A program made the position numbers and the translations under genes. The notes under the pieces were generated by a model. It was given only the letters and a program-made list of their open reading frames with translations, searched no databases and was not told the DNA's origin. DNA of 64,000 nucleotides from Azadirachta indica (Eukaryota > Streptophyta > Magnoliopsida > Sapindales > Meliaceae). Shown here piece by piece: positions 48,591-60,611 of this stretch. Within the stretch, counting starts at the first letter, position 1; each line of letters opens with the position of its first letter. The DNA is taken from positions 3,818,457-3,882,456 of the forward strand of contig CM040442.1 of the NCBI GenBank assembly GCA_022749755.1, read 5' to 3'.

Positions 48591-50098
48591 TATGTTCCCT
48601 CTAAACTATATTTATTTGATAAATTAAAAAATAGTCCACGTGATGCGAATAATGTACTTTTTGTTTTCCGTAAAGAAAAAAATAATAATAAAATAAAAAA
48701 TAAAACATAAAAATTGTTGAACGTGAAAATTTACCAAATTATTTTGTAATGGACCACGCCCTGTAAATTAAATGTATCAAATTATTTTTATTTTTGTTAA
48801 AATTTATCAATTAAACGAACCAAAAAGATTTTGTGTCAATATTTTTTAAACTAATTAATAATTAATCAATCAAATCACCATTGATTTTATATTGATTTGA
48901 TAAATCAATTACATTAACAAAAACCTTCTTTCACCGACTGCAAATAATTCGAATTATGTAACTTAAAGATCAAGAATTTGAATTTGATATGATTATTTAA
49001 TACATCATAACTAATGCCATTTAAAAAATAAAAAATAAAAATTAATGTATAATATAATTAAAAAGAAGAATCGAGTAACACTAGTGCGGTAGCCAACTTC
49101 TTGTGTGAAAAAAAAAAATGAGTGAGATATATTTGAGATTGGGTGTAGTTGAGACTTTTAGATGAGGAGAAAAGTTATTAAAGGTGTGGTTCTAATAATT
49201 TTTCACCTAATAAATTTTTCTCTAGCTGTCTTTAGCAATTGTTGATTTTTCTTTGATATAATAGTTTTTCACATAATTATTGTATTATATAGTTGATGTT
49301 TTCTCCATTTATGTTTTTGTTATTATTTATTTAATATATTTTTTGTTTTACAAGATTTTGGATGGCATTTAAATTCCCAACAAATAACCAAATAAATATT
49401 TTGTTAAAGAAAAATAGAAAGACTTTATTACGTTTAAGCTTACTTTTATTTTCGCTTTAACATAAAACAAAAAAGCCAAGTTTGGAACTTTGCAACATTT
49501 TTATTTCATAGAAATTAACAAAAGCTAATGTAAAAGGAAACAATATTGATTATTGAAAATATAATTTTCGAAAAATAATAGAATACAAGGCATTTACTAA
49601 ATATTTGTTATAGATATCTTTCTACTTTTATAAAGTAATATTATTGCTCTTATTAATTTTATTATTATGCTAATTATACTATAAAATAATAAAAAAATTA
49701 CACACCACTTAATTTATGATATTATCCATTTTATAAAAAAAAATCAGATAATTTATAATATTATCTATTTTATAAAATAATAAAAGAAATTGCACACCAC
49801 TTATTTTAGAATATTATCTATTTCATACATGTATAGATAGAAGTTGGGGCTGAGTACGGTGGGGAGTATTAAATTGATTCTCCCCTCATTAATAGTTTGG
49901 AAATTAGCTATACGATAAATATTATATATCAATGAGTGAAATACGATATATTCCTTCTAAAATCGATTCAGAAATGAGTACATGGAGTCATATTATATAT
50001 ATAATACAAAACCAAAGAAATTTACGTGGTTCAGCCTCCAGCATACGTCCGTGGGCAGCGATACTGGAAAATTTTTATTAATGATTGAACGACATTAC

Positions 50099-50129
<31 letters not shown>

Positions 50130-51619
50130 AAATCAACATATGGCAGAAACCCAACTCCCAATTACATTGAAATTAGCAACTCTCTGGCAAAGGAACCGAA
50201 AAAAAAGCAGACAAAAAAGAAAGGAAAAAAGATTTAGATTGGGTTTTGCATAAAATTTCTTTAATAGAAAGGACTCCAGCAAAAATTGAAATTAAATGCT
50301 GCATTCTTTTTGTTTTAATCATAATGAGGAATTATGAAATTAAAAATGGAGTTCACTGTATAAACATGAAAGGCAGGCATGCGTGCATGCAACTAAGGAA
50401 GAAGAAAATTCAGAACAAATCGTTCAGTAATTTTATTCTGAAGAAATTTGGGAAACAAAATACCTTTTCACTCACCAACATATTAAAACATTCATAAACT
50501 AAGAGTAATCAGGTCATCTTTATTTCTGCTTGATAGTGAAGAAAGTCTCCGAATTTGCGCAAAAACATTTTACGAAGAGTGGGGAAGAAGGCGAGTTAAT
50601 TGCAAATGTAGCTGGACGCTGCATCATCTGTAGAAGGATCTCCAAAAGGTATTTTAGAGGCTGCAAATATGGAGAGAATAACGGGTTAGCCTCCAAAGTT
50701 TACGCCGAAGAGAGTGATTGGAGATCCTGAATTCCTTCTTCATCAAGAAGCGAAGAATACCGATAATTGTTTTCACCACCTTTATCATAGTCTCTGTTTT
50801 TGCCCGGAAATTTGGACTTAAAGATGTTTTTACTGATTATATTTAAAGGACAATCAACAATAAAGGTAAGGGGAAGAAATAATTACCTGTTGATTAACTG
50901 CAAAAGCTGCACTTAAAAGAACCTGAAAAAGATGTGTCAACGGGATTTACATTTTATTTATTACTTCAGCATTAAGAACTGAATACAGCATCCAAATGCT
51001 GCATTTATTTTCCAAAAAACAGGGAAACAAAGAAAACAAAAAATTATATGGCTAAATAAACTTGAAATAATTAGCAAATGTTTTCTCATTTGTATAGTAA
51101 AACAATTATATTGGAGAGATCATAGGATCCATTCTTCTATATTCCGCTAAAATTTTGCAAAATAAAGTAACTTAATTACCGGCGAGTCTCTGAAAATTGT
51201 TTACTGCATGAATTACATATTAATGCAGCAAGCACTGGTCCATGATACTGAAGAACTCAATCGATCATGACGTCCAAATTGTATTTCAGAGCCTGAACAC
51301 ATTAAGAGAATGAGAAATTGTTTACCAATACTTATTAAAAATCAATATATAATAAAGCAGATAGGTACTAAAGTTTGATGGAAAAAAAAATCAGTGAAAT
51401 AATGGATGATTCTCCGTAATACGACCTTTCCCAGTGACAAAGATGTCCGTTAATTAGTAATCGCAATGTACTGTGTGGATCATTTTGCAAGCACATCCTT
51501 CACCAAATATTTGACTGGCCGGCAAACATGAGGATTAAAGATGTTCTTACTAAATGTAAATAAAAATCAACTTAAAAATGGGATGAGAAGAAATTACCTT
51601 GTTGGGTTTGATTTTTACG
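48591..51619. other. Spacer between NLR copies 1 and 2, including the duplicated NLR 3' flank
   Basis: AT-rich. It contains a short hairpin (48862-48908), the second NLR-flank repeat (50020-50130) with an A31 tract, and sequence collinear with 62865-63180 (near 50398-50470 and 51180-51310) that belongs to the 3' flank or UTR of the NLR family. A conserved splice donor read on the minus strand ('aggtaat' near 51595) suggests a 3' UTR intron. No separate gene seen. Confidence 0.55.
50020..50130 (+). repeat. NLR-flank repeat, copy 2
   Basis: 'tttacgtggttcagcc', 'catacgtccgtgggcag', 'ttattaatgattgaacgacattacaaa', followed directly by an A31 tract. It lies 1.5 kb 3' of NLR copy 2. Confidence 0.8.
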
Positions 51620-54401
51620 TTATTGAATCGACCTTCGCTCTGTGTGATCATCTTCAGAATCGTAGTCATCGTAACCAACAGTTAAATAAACTTTAGGAAT
51701 GTGAGAGATCTTGTTCCAGTCCACTCCTTTCCCGTTTTTATAGCGCTTTTTGAAATTATTGCAAGCATGGAACACTAGTTCTTCTAGTGTTCTTGATTGA
51801 AAAATGTGATTTGGCAATGTGTCTATCGGGTGACAATTACGAAATTCCAAAAAACGAAGAAATGGCATGATTATAATATCTTCTCCTCCCGAAAACTCAT
51901 AATCCCACTCTTCCCATTTACGAATGGTATCAAACACCAGAGATTTTAATTTGGGGAAGGCAACTGTTGATTCACCCAAGAATTCTCGGCCCACTTTACG
52001 TAGACTCTCCGTATACCATATCTTTAGTGATTCAAGGGATGGCAAGCTTCCTAAAGAAGGTAAACGCTCCAAGTTCCTGTAAGAACTTATCGATAATACC
52101 TTCAGGTTTGTTAATGATAACATCCAATGATCGGCTATAGCCTTGCTTCTGTAGAACATTATCGCCAACTTCTGTAGATTTTGAGGCGGTTGTAAGGCTT
52201 TCAGAACAACTTCATCCGGCATTCCCTTTTCCGGCTGGGCAAAAAACAATATATTCAGATGAAGGAGGTTTCTGTTACTCCTGAGATCTGCATTTTTAAC
52301 TTCACCAATATCTCTCAAATTCCCCAAAATTCTTATTATAAGAGACCCTCGAAGGTACTTGGAAGTTTTTCAAATATTCCAGGGTATATGCTTTGCTATG
52401 ATGACCACTACCAGTTACAGGAAATTCACTTACCTAAGATTAGTTAATCTCTCCATTCCTTTTGGCATATAACTTAGTGAAACAGTCATAAAATTTATTA
52501 AATGCCTCAGGTTGATTAACTTTCCTATCCCCTCAGGTAGTTTTCTTAGTTTCTTATATTTAGAAATATCTAAGGTTTGTAGATTATATAAATCACACAA
52601 TTCCTCAGGCAATTCTTTTAAACTTTGAAATTTTTTTAAAGCAAGATATCTCAGATGTATTAATTTCCCTATTCTTCTTCCAACTTTTCCCATCGATTTA
52701 AAAGAATAAAGACTAGGAATAGTACTATCCAAATCTATCGCCCTTATACATGTCAATTTATCAAACAAATTTGAAAGGATATTACTAGTCAGACAATCCA
52801 TATTAAAACATTCAATCACAAGACTTCGCAAGTCGCAACCTTGCCTCATTTGAAGGACAAACGGGGAATGGGCCAACCCTTTTAACTATTATCATTGAGT
52901 GTCGAACTGTCTGACTAGCAAACTCCAAATGATCAGACACCGCGGGATCATCAACTTCTGTGCTTAGACACTCATTCCTTGCAAGATATTGGGCAAAGTC
53001 ATGCACAATATCGTGCATCTTGCAAGTCGTTATGCCACCACCTTCATCCTTCATCCCAAAATCTTGAAAGAAAGAGCGCATTGGTAAGTTCTCGAAATAC
53101 TCTTCGCCAATTACTTCCATATCTTCTCTTCCTTTTACTCTAAGATATCCTTGTGCCATCCATAACCCGATCAATTTATCCTTCTCTATCTTATAAGCCA
53201 TCCATAACCTGATCAATTTATCCTTCTCTATCTTATAATCTTTTGGAAAGATGGCGCAATGTGAAAAAATTTTTCTCAAATTACGGGGTAAATCATAGTA
53301 GCTCAAAAGTAAAGGGGGAAAAAGTCCCTTTTCTATCTCTTCTAATTTCCACATCTCCCTATGCAAAATATTTTGCCATTGTTCAACTCTTGTTTTTAGG
53401 TTCAGCAAAATTCCTAGAGTCTTTACAGCAAGTGGCAAGCCATTACACTTTCTAACAATCTTTCTACCGATATCTTCTAATTCGCGGCACTGTCCGTTGC
53501 TCCTTCCAGAAAATGCAACTTGACTAAACAGTGACCTACATTCCTCCTCTGGTAATTTTCCTAATCGGATCATGTTGGTGGATCCCATTATTTTGGCAAC
53601 TTTCTCCTTACGCGTGGTCAGCAAAATTTTACTTTCTTGACAACACACTGAAGACAAGCTTTTAATTGTTCCCATTTCGTAGAATCTTCTGTCCACACAT
53701 CATCAAGAACAAGAAAAATATTTTTATTCCTAATAATTTCCCCTATCTTATGCAATAAAGTTTCATATTCAACTGGATTGCATGCATCGGGTTGTAGAGA
53801 TTCAAGGATAGCCCTAGCAATCCTTATCTCATCAAAATTTTTTATCAAAATGGGTATTCACTCTGTCATCATCATAAACTAAGCGAGCAAGGGTAGTGTT
53901 CCCAAGGCCGCCCATAACTACAATGGAGAGACGCCACTGGATGACTGCCCTCACACAACAAAAGATCTACTCTTTCATCTTTATCCTGAACGCTTCCATG
54001 ACCTTTTGATAGATCAATAAAGGAAGTATTTATTTGTCGTTCTAGCTCTCGAGAGCTCTCCCTCAAGCTAAAACCGAACATATCTTTCTCATTAGCAATA
54101 TTATCTAGCGTCTTAGTTAGGTCTTTAATCCTACAATCGATAGCATGACGCTTGACAACATGCCTTGGAGAAAACTGATAACATGTGCAGGGAATGAGGC
54201 AACATACCTTCTTCTTCTTCTTGACCTTAGTGTTCCACTCATCCAGCACATCCTCTATGTCATAGGACGTGTCTTTGAGCTTGTCTAGCCAATCACTCAC
54301 AGCATTCTCCTTCACTTTTTGTGCTCTGTATCTTCAAGCACAGGCTTCATGGCAGTGAAATTGCTGGTGAGTGTCTGTACTTCTTCTTTAACATGACGAC
54401 C
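51620..54401 (-). pseudogene. CC-NB-LRR resistance gene, copy 2, with multiple frameshifts
   Basis: Nearly full-length RGA-type receptor in pieces. In coding order: coiled coil from the transposon border (54401), with NWLDKLKD/EDVLDEW-type sequence at 54315-53990; P-loop region (about 53905), where the usual GKTT reads GNTT; kinase-2 FLVLDDVW (53700); TTRKEKV; GLPLAVKTLG; LSYYDLP; CAIFPKDYKI; an internally duplicated 14-residue segment (53155-53238); MHDIVHDFAQYL; and then LRRs from 52876 to the end at 51620. At least seven breaks are visible: near 54390, 54317, 53930, 53850 (deletion of the RNBS-A KIWVCVSD region), 53640, 52870, and around 52430-52320. The first ~25 residues are absent because the sequence stops at the copia element. 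Pseudogene unless many breaks are sequence errors, which is unlikely. Confidence 0.92.
53155..53238 (-). repeat. 42-bp tandem duplication inside NLR copy 2
   Basis: 53155-53196 and 53197-53238 differ at one base. It repeats the 14-residue segment YKIEKDKLIxLWMA after the RNBS-D (FPKDY) motif and keeps the frame. Confidence 0.93.
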
Positions 54402-54406
54402 AGTTT

Positions 54407-54828
54407 TAGAATTTTTTAACTATAAGTGGCCCACGATTTTCATCATTTTAAGTGGGAACGTATGTTGTATAGTTTCTGTCAGTTTTTGTGCAGTTTATTA
54501 TATGTTCTAGCAGTTGTTACACGTTGTGGCAGTTTTTGGCAATTAAATGGTTACACGTTCTAGCAGTTTCTGGTATGGTTTCTGTGATGGGCAGAGCTTA
54601 TAAATACAGCTTTTGGTTAGGTCCCTAAGTCAACAATTTCTTTTAAGAAATATACACCATCGTATAGAAATTGTAAGGTTTAGAAGAACCATAAATCAGT
54701 AATTTTTCATCACCAGATTGTGAAAGACGACAATGGCAGGAGGTATGTCTTTTGGGTTTAATTCCGCATTTGATCTATATGCTATTATGATTAGTAAAAC
54801 ATGTTATATCGTATATGAAATAGGTCAT
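54407..54828 (+). repeat. 5' LTR of the copia element
   Basis: It carries a TATAAATA promoter box at 54599-54606 and an ATG at 54733-54735 followed ten bases later by a strong splice donor (54743). Ends are tagaattttt and aggtcat; the boundaries are set by comparison with the 3' LTR. Confidence 0.9.
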
Positions 54829-54831
54829 ATT

Positions 54832-54843
54832 TGGTATCAGAGC
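54832..54843 (+). other. Primer-binding site (initiator tRNA-Met)
   Basis: TGGTATCAGAGC, the standard plant copia PBS, starts three bases after the 5' LTR. Confidence 0.95.
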
Positions 54844-55065
54844 CGTTGTTATTGCCTCTGCTTTGTTTTTGATAAATTCAGTTAAAGGGTTATTATTTAG
54901 GAAATCGAATTTATTGTCCAGTATTATTGATTAATAATAATACTAGAAATCATTATGAAATTGGATTACTGGTTTGGGATTTGATTTGATGATTTTTTTT
55001 TCTGGAATCAAATAAGAGATAATTCGTTTCTGTAATAAAAAAAAAAAATCGTTTGCTGGAGGTTG

Positions 55066-55275
55066 AAGATAATGTCATATGACATGTCATCTGCTATATG
55101 CTAAATAATATGACATGTCGTTTTCTGCATGATATTGTATGACATGTCATCTGCTTATGTTAAATAATAAGACATGTCATTTTTGAAATGACTTAATAGG
55201 ACATGTAGTTTTTATTTTTGAACTCGTATGACATGTCGTTTTTATTATTTTGGTAATATGACATGTAGTTTCTGT
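55066..55275 (+). repeat. ACATGTC minisatellite in the copia leader
   Basis: The motif 'tatgacatgtcat/gtttt' or a close variant recurs about seven times in some 200 bp, at irregular 25-35 bp spacing. Each contains the palindrome gACATGTc. It lies inside the candidate leader intron, between PBS and gag. Confidence 0.75.
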
Positions 55276-55806
55276 ATGTTATAGTAAATAATAACATGCA
55301 ACTTATTTGATTATTTTGGGACATATAATTAAAATTATGTCTTATTGTTTCATACAATTTATATAACCAATTTATGATTAAAATTAAATGTCTATGATCC
55401 GTATAATTTTGCTTAATTAAGGATTAGCCACAGCATCTTTAATTATACAAAATTATATTTTGAGTATTTTAGGATCATGTATAAGAAGATGACATTACTT
55501 GTAATTAATCATATTTAATATAATAAATTTTATCCCACAGGAATTTTTATTATATTTATATGATTAATTAGAATAAAATATCAAATTATTTTCTTAATTA
55601 CCCACAGGAATTAGGAAAAGGAACATAATTTGATAGTTTTATTGTAAAGATTTATATATACATATATAAATATGAATATGCTTGAATTAAAACTTTAGCC
55701 CACAGGCAAGTTTTATGTTCATTAATTCATATTTTACAACGTGATTTATATTGGTAGAACATGATATCTATTTATTAGCCCCAATTCATATTATATATAA
55801 GCATGT

Positions 55807-58800
55807 ATGTTTAATTATGCAGTTATACAATTTACAAATTTTTCTGATATCAAATGTGACATTTCTGAGTTGAAAGGTGATAACTATAAGGTTTGGAAGG
55901 AAAGAATTCTCCTTCATTTAGGGTGGATGGACATTGATTATGCTATACGGAAAGATGAACCAATTATTACCGAAATCAGCAGTCAAGATGAAATTGCTCT
56001 TTATGAACGATGGGAGCGATCTAATCGCTTAAGTATGATGTTCATAAAAACTAAAATTTCTGCTGGTATTCGAGGTTCAGTCGATCAGCATGATAATGTC
56101 AAGGCATTATTGAAGGCAATTGATGAACAATTTGAGACTTCAGATAAAGCACTTGCTAGCACCCTAATTATGAAGTTTTCATCTATGAGGCTCACTAGTG
56201 TTAGAGGTGTGCGTGAGCACATTATGCAAATGAGGGATATTGCGGCTCAGTTAAAAGCTCTTGAGGTTGAAATGTCTGAGTCTTTTCTTGTGCACTATAT
56301 ACTGAACATTCTTTCACAAGCATATGGACCCTTCAAAATCTCCTATAACACGCATAAGGATAAATGGTCAATTAATGAACTATTGACCATGTGTGTTCAA
56401 GAAGAAGGAAGGCTAACAATGGAATTGGGTGAAAGTGCATTTATCGCAACACAAGGGAAGAACAAAGGACAAGCCAAACAGAAAGGGAAAGGTAAAATAC
56501 CTCCTCAAACTGAAATTAAAAAGGAATTCAAGTGCTTCTTCTGCAAGAAGAAAGGACACATGAAAAAGAATTGTTCCAAGTTTCAGAAATGGCTTGAGAA
56601 GAAAGGTAATTCAATATCATTTGTTTGTTATGAATCTAATACAGTTGAAGCTAGTCATAACACATGGTGGATTGATTCTGGTTCTACAATCCATGTTGCA
56701 AATACCTTGCAGGGTATGCAAAACCTAAGGAAGCCAGTGGATAGTGAGCAGTGCATCTATTCAGGAAACAAGATGCGTTCACATGTGGAGGCAATTGGAA
56801 CATGTAGTTTAATTTTAAGTAGTGGTTTTGTTTTGAGTTTAGAAAAGACATTTTATATTCCAACTTTTTCCAGAAATTTAATTTCTGTTTCAAGACTTAT
56901 ACCGTTTGGTTATTCCTTTAATTTTTCAGATACTTCTTTTAATTTATTTTACAAATCTGATCTTGTTGGGAATGGTACATTGTCTGATGGTCTTTTCTGT
57001 ATTAATTTACAAAACAATGCCTCTTATGATGTGATGCATGTTCAAGCTGGTATTAAACGATGTGTTATGAATGAAAATTCCTCTATCTTGTGGCACCGGA
57101 GATTAGGACATATCTCTTTAGAAAGAATTAAAAGATTAGTAAATGATGGGGTACTTAATACTTTAGATTTTACTGATTTTAATACTTGTTTGGACTGTAT
57201 AAAGGGGGAAAACAGACCAACAAGACAAAGAAAGGTGCCAAAAGGAGTTCAAATAAATTAGAGATCATACATTCAGATATTTGTAGTCCAGACATGGACT
57301 CGTATGGTCAGAAATACTTCATCTCTTTTATAGATGATTACTCACGATATATGTATCTCTACTTGCTTAAGAATAAAAATGAAGCATTAGATGCTTTTAA
57401 GGTTTTCAAAGCCGAAGTAGAGAAACAATGCGGAAAGCAAATTAAGATTGTGAGAACAGACAGAGGTGGAGAATATTATGGTAGATATACTGAGGATAGA
57501 CAAGTACTTGGTCCATTTGCGAAGTTTCTTCAAGAACAAGGGATAGTTGCCCAATACACCATGCCTGGCTCTCCAAACCAAAATGGTGTAGCAGAAAGAA
57601 GAAACCGAACGTTAATGGACATGGTACGGAGTAGGCGTAGCAGTTCTAAGCTTCCTAAATCATTGTGGACTGAAGCTCTTAAGACCGCAGTGTATATATT
57701 GAACCGGGTTCCAACCAAGGCTGTGCCAAAAACGCCTTTTGAATTATTTAAAGGTTGAAAACTGAGTTTGCGACATGTATGCGTTTGGGGATGTCCGTCT
57801 GAAGTAAGAGTCTATAATCCACAAGAAAAGAAACTAGACCCAAGAACCATTAGTGGATATTTTATTGGATATGCTGAAAAGTCTAAAGGGTATAAATTCT
57901 ATTGTCCATCTCATACCACTAGGATTGTGGAATCAAGAAATGCAAAATTTCTTGAAAATGACTTAATTGGTGGAAATGATCAATTTCAGAATATTATTTC
58001 TGAGAAAGATCATATTGATGCTCAGCCGTCTACTTTAAGTGATAGGTTGATTGTCATTCATAACTTACCTCAAGTCCAACCGGGTGTTGAGCAACCAATT
58101 ATTGAAATTCCACAAGTAACTGATAATCCAGTAGATCAATCTGTTCAAGAATTATCAGAAAATTTTGAACAAACAGTTGAACAACATATTCTTCAGGAAA
58201 ATGTTGATACAACATTAAGGAGATCTACTAGATTAAAGAAATCAGCAATTCCTAATGATTATGTTGTGTATCTACAAGAATCTGACTATAATATTGAAGC
58301 CGAAAATGATCCAGAAACGTTTTCACAAGCTATGAGTTGCAAAGAATCAAATTTATGGTATGATGCAATGAAAGATGAGATGATTTCTATGGCATCTAAT
58401 AGAGTTTGGGATCTTGTTGAGTTGCCTAATGGTGCAAAAGCCATAGGATGTAAATGGGTCTTTAAAACTAAGAAAGACTCATCAGGCAACATTGAGAGAT
58501 ATAAAGCAAGACTCGTTGCCAAAGGATTCACTCAAAAGGAAGGAATTGATTACTAAGAGACATTTTCTCCTGTATCCAAGAAAGATTCCTTTCGTATAAT
58601 TATGGCATTAGTTGCACATTTTGACTTAGAATTGCAACAAATGGATGTGAAAACGGCATTTCTCAATGGAGATTTAGAGGAAAAGGTTTACATGAACCAA
58701 CCAGAAGAATTTTTCTCTAGCAATGGCGAGCATTTGGTTTGCAAGCTCAAGAAATCCATATATGGCTTGAAACAAGCCTCTCGTCAATGGTATTTGAAAT

Positions 58801-59876
58801 TTCATGATGTTATTTCTTCATTCGGTTTCGTCGAAAATATCATGGATCAATGTATATACCAGAAGGTCAGTGGGAGCAAAATATGTTTCTTAATTCTATA
58901 TGTGGATGACATTCTACTTGCATCCAATGATAAGGTGTTGCTTTATAAGGTGAAACAATTTCTCTTTGAAAATTTTGACATGAAGGATATGGGTGATGCA
59001 TCTTATGTCATTGGTATTAAGATACATAGAGATAGATTTCGAGGTATTTTAGATCTATCTCAAGAGACCTATATCAACAAAGTTTTAGAGAGATTTCGGA
59101 TGAAAGATTGTTCACCAAGTATAGCACCTATTATGAAAGGTGACAGATTTAACTTGAACCAATGTCCAAGGAATGATCTTGAAAGGTAACAAATGCAAAA
59201 TATTCCATTTGCTTCTGCTATTAGAAGTCTAATGTATGCTCAGGTCTGTACCAGACCTGACATTGCATTTGCTGTTGGAATGTTGGGAAGATATCAGAGT
59301 AATCCTGATTTAGACCACTGGAGAGCTGCAAAGAAGGTGATGAGGTACCTTCAAGGAACGAAAGATTATATGTTTATGTATAGACGAACAGATAATTTGG
59401 AGATGACTGGATACTCAGATTCAGATTTCGCTGGCTGTGTTGATTCACGAAAGTCAACATCTGGATACATTTTTATGTTTGTCGGTGGAGCTATATCTTG
59501 GAAGAGTGCAAAGCAAACTTTGACTGCTACTTCTACTATGGAGGCTGAGTTCGTCTCTTGTTTTGAGGCTACTTCGCATGGTGTATGGATGAAGAATTTC
59601 ATATATGGGCTTAAGATCGTTGATTCAATTTCTAGGCCATTAAAGATATATTGTGATAATTCAGCTGCAGTATTTATGGCTAAAAATAATAAAAGTAGTA
59701 GTCGAAGCAAACACATCGACATTAAGTATTTAGCTATAAGAGAACGTGTTAAAGATAAAATAGTAGTTATTGAACACGTTAGCACTGAATTGATGATTGC
59801 TGATCCTTTGACAAAAGGCATGCCACCATTAAAATTTAAGGATCATGTAGATCAAATGGGACTTGGTTCCTTTTGA
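55807..59876 (+). pseudogene. copia gag-pol polyprotein gene, interrupted
   Basis: Encodes capsid-like gag and the enzymes for reverse transcription and integration. Domains in order: gag (55823-56500); CCHC zinc knuckle CFFCKKKGHMKKNC (56531-56575); aspartic protease with Asp-Ser-Gly (56671-56685); integrase zinc finger (WHRRLGH at 57091 to CLDC near 57190); integrase core with its three acidic residues (57270-57610); reverse transcriptase (58590-59190) with YVDD at 58899-58910; RNase H (59400-59800) with DSDFAG and the downstream acidic residues. Breaks: a frame change between 57186 and 57261, and stops at 57756-57758, 58554-58556 and 59187-59189, all in the integrase-to-RNase H part. Gag and protease are open. 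The element could not make its own enzymes from this frame; gag might still be made. Intact relatives could mobilise its RNA. Confidence 0.93.
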
Positions 59877-60161
59877 TGTTTTTTCGTTATCAAAACGAAT
59901 GTTGATTGTAATGAAATTCTATTTATGTTATGATATTTTCTCATATTTGATTTTCAATTGTGTACACATTTATTAATTGAGAAATATCATTTATGTTTGG
60001 ATCTAGAATAAACGTAGGGTTTATTCATTATTAATATTGATAACTGTTTAAGAGACATGATGCATAGTGATACATGGAAGATAATACTCATTTATAGAGA
60101 ACCTATCGCCATGATTCATGTATTTTGTCTCTTATTATAGTAAATGATGAAATTATGGACC

Positions 60162-60172
60162 AAGTGGGAGAA
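60162..60172 (+). other. Polypurine tract of the copia element
   Basis: AAGTGGGAGAA lies directly before the 3' LTR and is the expected plus-strand primer site. Confidence 0.85.
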
Positions 60173-60175
60173 TGT

Positions 60176-60606
60176 TAGAATTTTTTAACTATAAGTGGCC
60201 CACGATTTTCATCATTTTAAGTGGGAACGTGTGTTGTACAGTTTCTGTCAGTTTTTGTGCAGTTTATTACATGTTCTAGCAGTTGTTACACGTTGTGGCA
60301 GTTTTTGGCAATTAAATGGTTACACGTTCTAGCAGTTTCTGGTAGTTTTTTTATGGTTTCTGTGATAGGCAGAGCCTATAAATACAGCTCTTGGTTAGGT
60401 CCCTAAGTCAACAATTTCTTTTAAGAAATATACACTATCGTATAGAAATTGTAAGGTTTAGAAGAACCATAAATCAGTAATTTTTCATCACCAGATTGTG
60501 AAAGACGACAATGGCAGGAGGTATGTCTTTTAGGTTTAATTCCGCATTTGATCTATATGCTATTATGATTAGTAAAACATGCTAGATCGTATATGAAATA
60601 GGTAAT
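60176..60606 (+). repeat. 3' LTR of the copia element
   Basis: Matches the 5' LTR except for about 11 bases and a 9-bp insertion ('gtttttttat' region near 60344). TATA box at 60377-60384. Confidence 0.92.
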
Positions 60607-60611
60607 AGTTT

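Larger units (their letters stand above)
54743..55822 (+). other. Candidate leader intron joining an LTR ATG to gag
   Basis: The donor gaG|GTATGT at 54743 and acceptor ttatgcAG| at 55821-55822 enclose 1080 bp, including the primer-binding site. Splicing keeps the frame: the single G at 54742 completes the Val codon whose other two bases are 55823-55824. The spliced message would start translation at 54733 inside the LTR. Not proven; an unspliced ATG at 55807 is also available. Confidence 0.5.
54407..60606 (+). mobile_element. Ty1/copia LTR retrotransposon, full-length but with broken pol
   Basis: Complete element of about 6.2 kb. It has a 5' LTR (54407-54828), tRNA-iMet-type primer site TGGTATCAGAGC (54832-54843), a 1-kb leader, one gag-pol frame (55807-59876), polypurine tract (60162-60172) and 3' LTR (60176-60606). 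The domain order gag, protease, integrase, reverse transcriptase, RNase H is that of Ty1/copia. AGTTT flanks both ends (54402-54406 and 60607-60611), a candidate 5-bp target duplication. If the LTR is instead taken to start at the canonical TGTTAGAA, the left end has a G-to-T change. Roughly 11 substitutions and one 9-bp indel separate the LTRs by eye, about 2-3%, so the insertion is fairly young. It sits between NLR copies 2 and 3. Confidence 0.95.

Noticed and set aside
50530..50730. 66-residue plus-strand frame in the NLR spacer
   Set aside because: It lies in the duplicated 3' flank of the NLR family on the opposite strand; no domain.
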